Assembly: GCA_016196065.1 (NCBI GenBank)
Contig: JACPYL010000018.1
Location: 1 to 64,000, forward strand
DNA: 64,000 nucleotides
Source of the DNA: Acidobacteriota bacterium
GTDB lineage: Bacteria > Acidobacteriota > Terriglobia > Terriglobales > Acidobacteriaceae
Direction of reading: 5' to 3'
In this document: piece by piece, positions 50,969 through 60,099 of the stretch
Numbering within the stretch: position 1 is the stretch's first letter
Layout: every line of letters begins with the position of its first letter
Position numbers and translations under genes: made by a program
Notes under the pieces: generated by a model
The model's database searches: none
What the model was told of the DNA's origin: nothing
What the model saw: the letters and a program-made list of their open reading frames with translations, nothing else

Positions 50969-50971
50969 AAT

Positions 50972-51000
50972 TGGCGGACCCCCGATGCGTCGGGCCGCCA
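50972..51000 (-). terminator. Hairpin directly after the TonB receptor stop
   Basis: TGGCGG at 50972 pairs with CCGCCA at 50995, with an inner CCCGA/TCGGG stem. It lies two bases past the receptor stop codon and next to the 14-bp inverted repeat. No T-run follows, so it may be a processing or attenuation structure that separates expression of the receptor from that of the hydrolases. Confidence 0.4.
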
Positions 51001-51002
51001 AG

Positions 51003-54000
51003 CTAGAACAACACCTTGAGCGAGAGCTGCATGATCCGAGGTGGATTGGCACTGTGAATCGTGCCAAAGCCAGAAACAGCTTGCGTAATGGGATCGACGG
51101 TAAATGTGTCGCTCACGTTCCCGTCTGGCTGACCAAACTGGGTGTGGTTGAATGCGTTAAAGAGCTCCACCCGGAATTGCAGCTTTATTGTCTCCGTGAT
51201 CGCGGTGTCTTTCAGCAACGCGATATCCCAGTTGTTCAAGCCCGGGCCAGCGAAGAATCTGCGACTGGCGTTTCCTAATTGGCCAAGGGGTTCAAGGCTA
51301 AACAGCGAAGGGTCGAAGAACGGCTTCGTCCCCGAGCGGACATCGCTGATATGCAGCGGACCTGGCGTGTAGACCGGAGTATCGATCGGCAGCCCGATCG
51401 CGCCTGCGCCACTCGTGCCCAACAGTGAGCGGTCGTCGGTTTCGACCAGCGTAACCGGCAGACCAGCCGAAAACTTGGTGATGCCGCTCAGGTGCCATCC
51501 CTTCACCAGCCGACTAGGACCACCCAGCCGATCAAAGGGCAGTTGGTAGTCGTAACTAAGCACGAAGTAGTGCCGGGCATCGAAGGCGGACAGCGCTCGC
51601 TGACGAGGATTCACAAAGTTGATCTGCTCGCCGTATCCGGATCCATTGTCCAGCGACTTGGAGTAGGTGTAACCGGCCAGAAACTCCAGCCGCGAGAGAC
51701 GTTGCCGCACGCTCAGCTGCAACGAGTTGTAGCTGGATTTTCCGCTGGTGATGAAGTACCCGTCGCTGCTGAAGTCCTTGCCGAAAGGCCCGCGAGCAAC
51801 GACCTCTCCGCCACCAATGGGATGGAACGCACCTGTTTCGCTGCCCGGTCCGCACACCTTTCCATCGGTGACTTGATCATCCTGGCTAACGCTCAGGCAA
51901 ATGGCCGGATCACTTGGATTGGCCTGAAGCGACGACAGCAGATGATGCCCCTGGGCTCCGACATAACTCGCCTTGACGAGAGTCGCCTGTCCAATTTGCC
52001 GCTCGAACGACAGTTGATACTCTTCGGTATAGGGCAGGACATTTCTGTGCCAGAAGGCGGGAGAAGTGCCGATCGGCAAGAAGTTAGCCCAATTAATCGG
52101 AGTATCCGTCGTCGGAAGCGCGACGGGAAAACGCTGACCTTCGATAAAGCCGGTAGCGCGATCCACGAATGGAGTCACAAATTGCGGCGGAGCAGGACTC
52201 CCATAGAAAATGCCGAACGGGGCATCGCCGATTTCGTTGAAGTTGGTTGCCCCTTCAAACGTGCTGTAGAACAATCCGTAGCCTACGCGGATGCTGGTCT
52301 TTCCCGGACCGCCGGTCAATTTTTGCAGGAACCCGCTGTCGGCAGACGGCGAATACGCCAGTCCGAGGCGGGGAGCAAAATTGTTATAGCGAGTTGGAGC
52401 GAGCGTGCTGGGGATCCCAGGGTCGCCAGGGAATACCCATCCCGTTGGGGAGCCGGGGAACCTGGTTGAATCCAGCCCGGGCACGAGGGTTTCGAGCTGG
52501 CCATTCTTTTCCGACCACGGCCGGCTCACATCCCATCGCAGCCCATAGTTGACGGTCAAATTCGGCTTCACGCGCCAGCTATCCTGGCCGAACAAACCGA
52601 AATAGCGGGACCGCCCGTAGGAAGGAAATCCCTGTCCTTGCGAATAACCCGCCGGAGCGCCGATCAGAAAATCTGCGAAATCTACGCCCGTTTCGTTCCC
52701 GTTGAAATTGAAGTCCCCGTTCGACCCTCCGTTGTATTCGGTCAACTGGTTGTAGCGGAATTGCCCGCCGAACGTCACCGTGTGCTTTCCAGCCACCCGC
52801 GTGAAGTTATCCATCACTTGAAATGTGGTCTCCGTAACTCCAAGCGGACCGCCAGAAGCGCCAAAGGAAAGACCATTGTTGAGATGGATGTTGGGAACGT
52901 GCGCGTACTGGGGCAGCGAAGGCGAAATCCCCAGAGTGTCGGGGCCTTCTTCAAAACCCAGAGATTTCGGCGTCACGTCCGTACCACCAGTGGGTGCATG
53001 AATCAGGAAACGAAGGCGCGTCAATCCGAACCGCAGTTCATTGACCGACGTCGGGCTCAGAGTCTTCGACAGTCCAATATCCGCTACCTGAGAGCGGCCG
53101 TAGAAATCGCTGCCAAAGCCCGGAAGAAATAGGTTTGGGACACTCTGAAGGTATTTATCGAAGAAGTAGTATCCACTCAGAAGACCAAGGCGCGAGTTGT
53201 AGTCCGTGCGGCCGCTGAACTTGTTGTCGTGGAGGCGGGCCGGAAGCCCAACGGGAGTGAAGAGACCATCTCCCGCGTTGCCCGGAGGAATAAATTGCAG
53301 AAGATTCTTCGAGGGAACCGAAAACGCACTGCTTGGAACCTGAGCACCCGGAAAGACGCATGTCGCCGTCGTGCATCCCGGTGTGAAGTACGGCTCATTG
53401 GCCGTCACCGTGTAGCCCAGAGCATCGGAAAGATCTTGCGCCCAAACCGCTCCTTGCACTGTCCCGGTCAAAGATTCGGTCAGTGCCGAGAAATCGCCCT
53501 GCCGTTCCGCTTCGGTCGGAACGGTGAACTGTCCGGTCCCGCCGCTCTGCCCCTGGACCACGCGGTTGCCCTGATAGTCGCCGAAGAAGAACAGCTTGTC
53601 CTTCAAGATCGGGCCGCCAAGGGTGACGCCAAATTCGTTCTGCTTGTGATCGTCTTTCGTTGAGGAGAAGAAATTCCTGGCATCAAAAGACCTGTTTCGC
53701 AGGAACTCGAAAGCGCTGCCATGAAACCGGTTTGTACCGGATTTCGTGATGACGTTGACTTGGCCGCCGGCGTAGTTTCCGTACTCGGCGTCGAAGTTGT
53801 TGGTGACGATTCGGAACTCGGCAATGGAGTCCAGATTCGGAATTACGCCGGCTCCGGAAAAGGCAAACTCCTGCACGGTGGTTCCATTCAAGAGAAAACC
53901 ATTCGAAGCTTCGCGCTGCCCGTTAACGGACAAGTTACCGGCATTCAGGTCGCCCGAGATCTTCGTGAACGTAAAGCCAGTAGCGCTAAATTGACCGCCA

Positions 54001-54581
54001 TCTCCGCCGGAAAGGCCCGACGAAATTGCGGACACTCCGGGCTGCAAAGCCAAAAGGTCGGTATAGCTGCGCGTCACCAGCGGAACGGACGTAATCGTTC
54101 GCGCACTGATCACCTCGCCATTCTGCGTGCTGGCGGTATCAATCTGCACAGCGTCGGTGGTGACCTCCACCTTTTCACTGACCTGTCCCACGACCAACTT
54201 GATGTTGAGGACTTTTGCTGAATCGACGTCGAGAAGCATCCCGGTCTGGTGAAAGGTCGTGAATCCCGTTTGCTGAACTTGAATGTCGTAGTGGCCGGGT
54301 TGGAGGTCCACAAAAGCGTAGAACCCATCCGAGTTCGCCTGGCGCGTACTGACGATTCCGGTGTCTGTGTCGGTCACCTGGATGGTGGCGCCGGAAACAA
54401 CCGCACCGCTCGCGTCCGTGACGATACCGGAAATGCCGGCAACCACCTTGGCGTGCGACACGCCGCTCAGGCAGACCGCCATCAGGATGCCTACCGAGAA
54501 ACAAAACTTCTTCAGGCGCGATGTGATCGCGGCCGATGCTGGATGTGCGCTCTGCTTCCCGTACTGAACGTTTGCCTTCAT
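51003..54581 (-). CDS. TonB-dependent receptor, Oar-like, with carboxypeptidase-regulatory-like domain
   Basis: A 1192-residue outer-membrane receptor. After a signal sequence (FCFSVGILMAVCLSGVSHA) comes a CarboxypepD_reg-like domain (GISGIVTDASGAVVSGATI, ANSDGFYAFVDLQPGHYDIQ), then the plug (about 140-280, with NGEVISARTITSVPLVTR and LNGTTVQEFAFSGAG) and the long barrel ending MQLSLKVLF. This is the typical large Acidobacteriota transporter for oligosaccharides. A LacI-type operator-like site lies 50 bases upstream (54631-54642). It is followed by five carbohydrate-active genes. Confidence 0.92.
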   Translation of the reverse strand: MKANVQYGKQSAHPASAAITSRLKKFCFSVGILMAVCLSGVSHAKVVAGISGIVTDASGAVVSGATIQVTDTDTGIVSTRQANSDGFYAFVDLQPGHYDIQVQQTGFTTFHQTGMLLDVDSAKVLNIKLVVGQVSEKVEVTTDAVQIDTASTQNGEVISARTITSVPLVTRSYTDLLALQPGVSAISSGLSGGDGGQFSATGFTFTKISGDLNAGNLSVNGQREASNGFLLNGTTVQEFAFSGAGVIPNLDSIAEFRIVTNNFDAEYGNYAGGQVNVITKSGTNRFHGSAFEFLRNRSFDARNFFSSTKDDHKQNEFGVTLGGPILKDKLFFFGDYQGNRVVQGQSGGTGQFTVPTEAERQGDFSALTESLTGTVQGAVWAQDLSDALGYTVTANEPYFTPGCTTATCVFPGAQVPSSAFSVPSKNLLQFIPPGNAGDGLFTPVGLPARLHDNKFSGRTDYNSRLGLLSGYYFFDKYLQSVPNLFLPGFGSDFYGRSQVADIGLSKTLSPTSVNELRFGLTRLRFLIHAPTGGTDVTPKSLGFEEGPDTLGISPSLPQYAHVPNIHLNNGLSFGASGGPLGVTETTFQVMDNFTRVAGKHTVTFGGQFRYNQLTEYNGGSNGDFNFNGNETGVDFADFLIGAPAGYSQGQGFPSYGRSRYFGLFGQDSWRVKPNLTVNYGLRWDVSRPWSEKNGQLETLVPGLDSTRFPGSPTGWVFPGDPGIPSTLAPTRYNNFAPRLGLAYSPSADSGFLQKLTGGPGKTSIRVGYGLFYSTFEGATNFNEIGDAPFGIFYGSPAPPQFVTPFVDRATGFIEGQRFPVALPTTDTPINWANFLPIGTSPAFWHRNVLPYTEEYQLSFERQIGQATLVKASYVGAQGHHLLSSLQANPSDPAICLSVSQDDQVTDGKVCGPGSETGAFHPIGGGEVVARGPFGKDFSSDGYFITSGKSSYNSLQLSVRQRLSRLEFLAGYTYSKSLDNGSGYGEQINFVNPRQRALSAFDARHYFVLSYDYQLPFDRLGGPSRLVKGWHLSGITKFSAGLPVTLVETDDRSLLGTSGAGAIGLPIDTPVYTPGPLHISDVRSGTKPFFDPSLFSLEPLGQLGNASRRFFAGPGLNNWDIALLKDTAITETIKLQFRVELFNAFNHTQFGQPDGNVSDTFTVDPITQAVSGFGTIHSANPPRIMQLSLKVLF

Positions 54582-54630
54582 AATTCCTCCCGGGCGCTGC
54601 TCTCCGCTTTGACTTTTGTCTTGTCTAAAT

Positions 54631-54642
54631 CTAAACGCTTAT
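54631..54642. promoter_or_regulatory. LacI-type operator candidate before the TonB receptor
   Basis: CTAAACGCTTAT matches CTAAACGTTTAG at 10 of 12 bases. It lies about 50-61 bases upstream of the receptor ATG, suitable for repression. Confidence 0.5.
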
Positions 54643-54906
54643 ATTCCGGGGTTTATATCAGTGAATCGAAGACAGGTCAAGGCAAACTTTTCTAGCACCC
54701 CCGCCGCTTACTCCGGTCGCCTTCATCCCGCCACTCCCAGGCCCGAATCATTTCACAAAACCAGAAGGGCCCACAAGGGCCAATCGTTAAGCCAGTGTTA
54801 CAAACACGGCTCCGGTCCGGAAATACCCCGGCAGGGCGATGGCCGGCCCGCCACTCCACCCGCAAACGCAATCCCGTTGACAACTCGGTTCGCATTTGCC
54901 ATAGTT

Positions 54907-54918
54907 CATAACGTTTAG
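54907..54918. promoter_or_regulatory. LacI-type operator candidate before iolB
   Basis: CATAACGTTTAG matches the palindrome CTAAACGTTTAG at 10 of 12 bases. It is 41-52 bases upstream of the iolB start. Confidence 0.5.
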
Positions 54919-54958
54919 AAAGAGTCGGGCCATCTTATCTTCATCGACCGGAGACGAC

Positions 54959-55807
54959 TTGAGCGCAAGTACGGTTCTTGTTCATTCCTTAGACCTGCCT
55001 TCCAACCAGGCGGGAGAACTGCTCCACCTCCCTCGCCAGAAAGCGGAATGGGAGTGGATGAGCTTTTTTGTCCGCCGCTTGTTACCGGGCGACACGTTTC
55101 AAACGTGTACCGAGCAGGAAGAAGCCGCATTTGTTCTTCTTGGAGGCACTTGTCTCGCGGATTGGGGTCAAGGAATGAAACAACTGGGCAGGCGGAAGAA
55201 CGTATTTGACGGTCTACCCTACACGCTCTACCTGCCCGCACATAACCAGGTCTCGTTCTCGGCGGAAACGCCCTGTGAAATTGCTATTTGCCGTGTTCCC
55301 TCTGAAGCCCGGTTGGAACCAAAACTGGTGACGCCAAGTGAAGTCGTCAGCAGCCTGCGCGGCGGCGGAAATGTTTCCCGCCAGATCGTAGACGTGATTC
55401 CGCCCTCCTTTCCTGCCGACAAACTCGTTGTGATTGAGGTCTACACGCCGGGTGGCAACTGGTCGAGCTATCCTCCCCACAAACACGACACCCACAATCC
55501 ACCGGCAGAAGTGGATCTGGACGAAATCTACTATTACCGGATCGCGCATCCAGACGGCTTCGCGCTCCAGCATCTGTATGCTGGAACTCCTGGCGCCGAG
55601 CGCACCGTGAAAGCGGAAGATGGCGATGTCGTACTGGTTCACAGCGGTTATCACACTGTGGTCGCAGGCCCGGGATATGACGTCTACTACCTGAATTTCC
55701 TGGCTGGATCCTCGCGCGCGCTGGCCGTTACGGATGACCGGGAACATGCATGGATACGTTCCACATGGAATTCGACCGACCCGCGTTTACCGCTCGTGCG
55801 CGAGTGA
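54959..55807 (+). CDS. iolB: 5-deoxy-glucuronate isomerase
   Basis: A 282-residue cupin-fold protein starting at TTG (54959) with GGAGA just upstream. Metal-binding His/Glu are visible in SYPPHKHDTHN, then EVDLDEIYYYRIAHPDGF and VLVHSGYHTVVAGPGYDVYYLNFLAG, the conserved IolB C-terminal motif. The enzyme converts 5-deoxy-glucuronate to 2-deoxy-5-keto-gluconate in myo-inositol breakdown, in the cytoplasm. It is followed by iolD. Confidence 0.92.
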   Translation: MSASTVLVHSLDLPSNQAGELLHLPRQKAEWEWMSFFVRRLLPGDTFQTCTEQEEAAFVLLGGTCLADWGQGMKQLGRRKNVFDGLPYTLYLPAHNQVSFSAETPCEIAICRVPSEARLEPKLVTPSEVVSSLRGGGNVSRQIVDVIPPSFPADKLVVIEVYTPGGNWSSYPPHKHDTHNPPAEVDLDEIYYYRIAHPDGFALQHLYAGTPGAERTVKAEDGDVVLVHSGYHTVVAGPGYDVYYLNFLAGSSRALAVTDDREHAWIRSTWNSTDPRLPLVRE

Positions 55808-55891
55808 TTGTTTCTCCTGAGGATGAATCGGAGAAGGCACTGCGGGCAGGCACACGGGTATCATGCTTTATCCGGAGCTGAGTCCAGTTTT

Positions 55892-57745
55892 ATGACCAGA
55901 CGCCTCACTGTCGCACAGGCCATCATTGCCTTCCTGAAGAATCAGTGCGTGGAGCGAGACGGCCAGCAGGTTCGCTTCTTTGAGGGTTGCTTCGGGATCT
56001 TCGGACACGGCAATGTTGCGGGGATCGGGCAGGCGCTTGAACAGGATTCAGGTCTGCCCTACTATCTGTTCCGCAACGAGCAATCCACGGTGCACGCGGC
56101 AGCGGCGTTCGCCAAGGCAGCGTTCCGCATGCGGACCATGGTGTGCACGACTTCCATCGGCCCCGGTGCCACCAACATGGTGACCGGAGCCGCGGCGGCA
56201 ACGATCAATCGCGTACCCGTTTTATTGTTGCCTGGAGATATCTTCGCCAGGCGCAACGTCGCGCCGGTGCTGCAGCAACTGGAATCCCCTGCCACGCAGG
56301 ACATCTCGGTCAACGACTGTTTCAAACCTGTGTCGCGGTACTGGGATCGCATCCAGAGGCCCGAGCAGATATTGACTTCCCTACCGGAAGCAATGCGTGT
56401 TCTTACATCGCCAGCCGAAACCGGCGCAGTCACCATCTGCCTGCCTCAAGACGTGCAGGCTGAGGCGTTCGATTTTCCTGAGGAATTATTTCGTAAACGT
56501 ATTTGGCACATCCCCCGCAGCCGGTGCGACCGTGAGCTTCTAGGACGCGCCGCAGAATGGATTCGTACCGCCAAGCAACCACTCCTGATTGCAGGCGGCG
56601 GCGTGCTGTATTCGGAAGCCTCCGACGCGCTTTCGAAGTTTGCAGCGGCGACAGGAATTGCGGTGTGTGAAACGCAGGCCGGCAAAGGCTCTCTGGCTGA
56701 TAGTCATGCTCAGAATGTCGGGGCAGTAGGAGTCACGGGCACTTCTGCTGCAAATATTCTGGCTCGGGAAGCGGATCTAATCATCGGCGTGGGGACTCGC
56801 TACAGTGACTTCACGAGCGCTTCCAAAACCGCGTTTCAGAATCCTGCTGTCCGCTTCATCAATATCAATGTTTCGGAATTCGACGCGCATAAACACGCGG
56901 CGATCGCTCTCACCAGCGATGCTCGCACCACGATCGAAGAACTGCAGCAGGTGATTGTGGGCCACAAAGTTGAAGATCGCTACCAAGCGCGGATCTCCAC
57001 GCTGCGCTCAGACTGGGAGAAGGAGGCCAGCCGTATTCTGAGTATTCGAACTCCCCCTCCGATCGCGCAAGCGGAGGTGATCGACATCATCAATCGCTCC
57101 ACCGAGCCTTCGGACATCATGGTCTGTGCGGCGGGCAGTTTGCCCGGCGATTTACACAAGCTGTGGCGAACGCGTCAAGCAGGCGGCTATCACATGGAGT
57201 ATGGCTATTCCTGCATGGGATACGAAATCGCCGGCGGACTGGGCATCAAGATGGCGTACCCGCAACGCGAAGTTTATGTGCTGGTGGGCGACGGCTCCTA
57301 CCTGATGATGGCGCAGGAGATCATCACTTCGGTGCAGGAAGGATTCAAACTCAACATCGTCCTGCTGGATAATCACGGCTTCTCCAGTATCGGAGGGCTG
57401 AGCCGAAGCTGCGGCAACCAGGGCATGGGCACGGAATACCGCTATCGACGAAACGGGAAATACGAGGGTGATGTACTCCCGGTAGATTTCGAGGCGAACG
57501 CAGCAAGCTTGGGTGCGTGGACTGCTCGCGCCCGTACCGGCGAAGAACTCAAAGCGGCCTTGGCTCTTGGCCGAAAACAGCCGCGTACGTCGGTTGTTGT
57601 AATTGAAACATCCTATGACCAGCGGGTTGGGGGGCACGAGTCCTGGTGGGATGTTCCGATCGCGGAAGTCTCCGAGCAGGAGTCCGTCAAAGCTGCCCGA
57701 AAGAAATATGAGGACGCGCGCAAAAAGGAACGCCACTTCCTATAG
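55892..57745 (+). CDS. iolD: 3D-trihydroxycyclohexane-1,2-dione acylhydrolase
   Basis: A 617-residue TPP enzyme from the ATG at 55892 (MTRRLTVAQAIIAFLKNQ), the family start; an in-frame reading from 55808 has no support. The N-terminal domain holds GIFGHGNVAGIGQALEQ and YLFRNEQSTVHAAAAFA with the TPP-activating Glu; the C-terminal TPP site is VLVGDGSYLMMAQE followed by NHGFSSIGGLSR. It opens the ring of diketo-inositol to 5-deoxy-glucuronate. Stop codons of iolD and the LacI gene are 8 bases apart, convergent. Confidence 0.92.
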   Translation: MTRRLTVAQAIIAFLKNQCVERDGQQVRFFEGCFGIFGHGNVAGIGQALEQDSGLPYYLFRNEQSTVHAAAAFAKAAFRMRTMVCTTSIGPGATNMVTGAAAATINRVPVLLLPGDIFARRNVAPVLQQLESPATQDISVNDCFKPVSRYWDRIQRPEQILTSLPEAMRVLTSPAETGAVTICLPQDVQAEAFDFPEELFRKRIWHIPRSRCDRELLGRAAEWIRTAKQPLLIAGGGVLYSEASDALSKFAAATGIAVCETQAGKGSLADSHAQNVGAVGVTGTSAANILAREADLIIGVGTRYSDFTSASKTAFQNPAVRFININVSEFDAHKHAAIALTSDARTTIEELQQVIVGHKVEDRYQARISTLRSDWEKEASRILSIRTPPPIAQAEVIDIINRSTEPSDIMVCAAGSLPGDLHKLWRTRQAGGYHMEYGYSCMGYEIAGGLGIKMAYPQREVYVLVGDGSYLMMAQEIITSVQEGFKLNIVLLDNHGFSSIGGLSRSCGNQGMGTEYRYRRNGKYEGDVLPVDFEANAASLGAWTARARTGEELKAALALGRKQPRTSVVVIETSYDQRVGGHESWWDVPIAEVSEQESVKAARKKYEDARKKERHFL

Positions 57746-57753
57746 AAGCAGCG

Positions 57754-58863
57754 CTATTTGCGTCCCACGACCGGAGTGTTCACGGAATCGGGAAGGTTTG
57801 CATGTTGTCCGCTGGCAACAAACTGGGCGAATCCGCAAGACTCCCGTATGCGTAGTTCGGGCAGTAATTTTTTCACCACGGGCTTGCTCTGGTCGCCGCT
57901 GATTCGCTGGATCAAAAGTTCCGTCGCCTCACTCCCCAACTGATGTTTCGGCAACTCCACCGTGGTCAAGCGGGGGCGAAACACTCCGAGCCACGGATAG
58001 TCGTCGAAACTCACCAGCCCGAAATCTTCTGGACACCGTAGACCCATTTCGTCTGCTGCTTTCAGCAATCCGATCGTCATCAGGTGATTGGCGACATAGA
58101 TTCCGTCCGGACGGTGCGAGAGCAACGAATGGCCCGCGCGGAAACCAGACTCGATGCGATAGTCGCCCTCGACCACTAATGCAGGATCAAAGGGCAGCTG
58201 GTTCTTTTCCAACGCATCTCGAAATCCGCGCCAGCGCTCTTTCGCATTACTGATTCGCAAAGGACCGCTGATGAGGCCAATCCGGCGCCGCCCAGCGCGC
58301 GCGAGATGACACACCGCTTCGTAGGCGCCGCGATAGTCATCGCTGATCACCGCGTCCCTGGTGAGCGTTGGATAAGTGCGCATGACGAGAACAAACGGAA
58401 TGTTGACCTCTTTAATCATCTGCCGCAGAGCCGGACTAAAATCCCCCGCCGCTTTGGTCAGTAAGATTCCGTCCACCCGCTTCGACAGAAGCAATTCGAT
58501 CGCGCTTTCTTCCTTAGCCAGGCTGTCATCACTGTTGCACAGAAGCAGGTTGTAGCCCTGCTTGAGGGCTGCGTCTTCCGCGCCGCGAACTACCATCGGG
58601 AAGAAGGGATTCGCGATGTCGGGCACGATCATGCCAATCGTCTGCGTCTTCTGTTTGATCAGGCTGCGCGCAATGAGATTGGGACGGTAGTTGAGTTTTC
58701 GTATCGCATCCTCAACTCGCTCGCGAAGAATCTTCCGAACATGACTCTTGTTGTTGACGACCGCCGACACGGTGAAGATCGATACACCAGACTCGCGCGC
58801 AACATCCGATATGCTAGCGGCTTTGGCAGGGTTCTTCGGGGCAGTCTTTTTCGAAGGAGCCAT
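57754..58863 (-). CDS. LacI family transcriptional regulator
   Basis: A 369-residue repressor. The HTH is near residues 16-40 (ASISDVARESGVSIFTVSAV), followed by the hinge (LNYRPNLIARSLI) and a periplasmic-binding-like sensor domain (TIGMIVPDIANPFFPMVVRG). Its N-terminal Lys/Pro-rich tail is longer than usual. CAAAACGTTTCG at 58900-58911 lies 37 bases upstream of the ATG, suggesting autoregulation. It is the likely regulator of the receptor and iol genes; the effector is unknown but could be an inositol derivative. Confidence 0.9.
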   Translation of the reverse strand: MAPSKKTAPKNPAKAASISDVARESGVSIFTVSAVVNNKSHVRKILRERVEDAIRKLNYRPNLIARSLIKQKTQTIGMIVPDIANPFFPMVVRGAEDAALKQGYNLLLCNSDDSLAKEESAIELLLSKRVDGILLTKAAGDFSPALRQMIKEVNIPFVLVMRTYPTLTRDAVISDDYRGAYEAVCHLARAGRRRIGLISGPLRISNAKERWRGFRDALEKNQLPFDPALVVEGDYRIESGFRAGHSLLSHRPDGIYVANHLMTIGLLKAADEMGLRCPEDFGLVSFDDYPWLGVFRPRLTTVELPKHQLGSEATELLIQRISGDQSKPVVKKLLPELRIRESCGFAQFVASGQHANLPDSVNTPVVGRK

Positions 58864-58899
58864 ACGTCGACATCAAGATAACAGGACTACCACGGGGTT

Positions 58900-58911
58900 C
58901 AAAACGTTTCG
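58900..58911. promoter_or_regulatory. LacI-type operator candidate before the LacI gene
   Basis: CAAAACGTTTCG matches CTAAACGTTTAG at 10 of 12 bases. It is 37-48 bases upstream of the regulator's ATG, consistent with autoregulation. Confidence 0.45.
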
Positions 58912-58924
58912 TCCTGCTTTTTAG

Positions 58925-60022
58925 CTAGATTGCGTCAGGATTTGGAACCATGAAGTCGCGCACCACCCCGTCGAGATCGTGACAGGCGGTGATGAATTGC
59001 CGAAGAGTTCGCCGGTTCGGGCCAAAGGAGTCAAACTCCGTTGGCGCCAAGCCCCCTTCGTTATAAGAGCGGCAGAAATCTGGGAACTTCTCCAACAGTT
59101 GCTCGACCACCTTCGCAGGGACAGGGTCGTTGATACGGGATCGCACCTCGATATCGCTCGCATTCAACCGTACCTGCCATGCATAGGGCGGCGAAATCAC
59201 CACGTCGCCGCCGATGAATTCGCTCCAATGCATGGGATTGCGAAATGCAGCTGAGAGGAGCCGGAGCCGGTAACCACGTTCCTGAAATAGTTGATACGTC
59301 TTCTTGAATACCGCTACACCCGCCCATTCCATGTAGCCGGGATCAATGGCAACGTTGTCTTTTTCCACCAAGACCCTGAGCCAGTCGTCCAGTCGGCCGA
59401 CCATGATCGTGCACACGGGCCCCATGGTCGCGATGCTTTTCCCTTCCGCTTCGCGGCGCTTCAGTCCCCGCTCGACGGCCTCGGCCACGGCGACACATTG
59501 CGGGAGGGTGAAGCACACGGTCGCGTTGATGCTAATACCTTGATACGTTGCCTCTTCGATCGCGGGGATTCCCGCTTGCGAAACCGGAATCTTCACGATC
59601 ATGTTAGGCGCAAGACGGCTGAACTCCACCGCCTGCTTCACGAGTGCATCGCTGTCCCGAAACAGACGGGGGTCGGTCTGAATCGAGAGCCGGCCATTTG
59701 TTCCCCGCTGTTTGTCGAAGATCGGCTCCAGCAGGGCAGCCGCTTGAATGGAAACATCGCGAACCAACTGCCAGGCGATCTCATGCTCGGTCGCCGCCGG
59801 ACGTGTCTCAATCAGTTCTTGAATTCGACCCTTCCACGCCTTGATTTCCTTCTTCAAGACACCGAGGACAATCACAGGATTGCAGGTCGCTCCAACCGCT
59901 CCGTGCTCGATCGAATACGAGAGTTCCTGCACGGATGCGGAATCGTTCCACAAACACGTGGACGTGGACTCCGTCATTTCGTGGAGAGGGCTCTTGTAAC
60001 GCGACGCGGCAGCGTGACTCAC
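58925..60022 (-). CDS. Transaldolase family protein
   Basis: A 365-residue TIM-barrel protein. The N-terminal STCLWNDSASVQELSYSIEH and GAVGATCNP motif and the Schiff-base Lys in NMIVKIPVS are visible, followed by GISINATVCFTL and GPVCTIMVGRLDDW. It is longer than TalB (about 317) and closer to inositol-locus transaldolase-like proteins. Within this cluster it could take the aldolase step after IolB in place of IolJ; that is inference. It lies 62 bases from the LacI gene start, in the same orientation. Confidence 0.75.
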   Translation of the reverse strand: MSHAAASRYKSPLHEMTESTSTCLWNDSASVQELSYSIEHGAVGATCNPVIVLGVLKKEIKAWKGRIQELIETRPAATEHEIAWQLVRDVSIQAAALLEPIFDKQRGTNGRLSIQTDPRLFRDSDALVKQAVEFSRLAPNMIVKIPVSQAGIPAIEEATYQGISINATVCFTLPQCVAVAEAVERGLKRREAEGKSIATMGPVCTIMVGRLDDWLRVLVEKDNVAIDPGYMEWAGVAVFKKTYQLFQERGYRLRLLSAAFRNPMHWSEFIGGDVVISPPYAWQVRLNASDIEVRSRINDPVPAKVVEQLLEKFPDFCRSYNEGGLAPTEFDSFGPNRRTLRQFITACHDLDGVVRDFMVPNPDAI

Positions 60023-60099
60023 TCATTCCTCCGAAGACATGGATCGAGCACAATCGGTGAGACTGCGGAACAGTTTTTCGCAGGGGCCACTACGCCGCG

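Larger units (their letters stand above)
54582..54958. other. Divergent promoter region of the TonB receptor and iolB genes
   Basis: About 377 bases between two divergent genes. It contains two operator-like palindromes (54631-54642 and 54907-54918). The middle part shows no gene. Both promoters are expected here. Confidence 0.6.
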
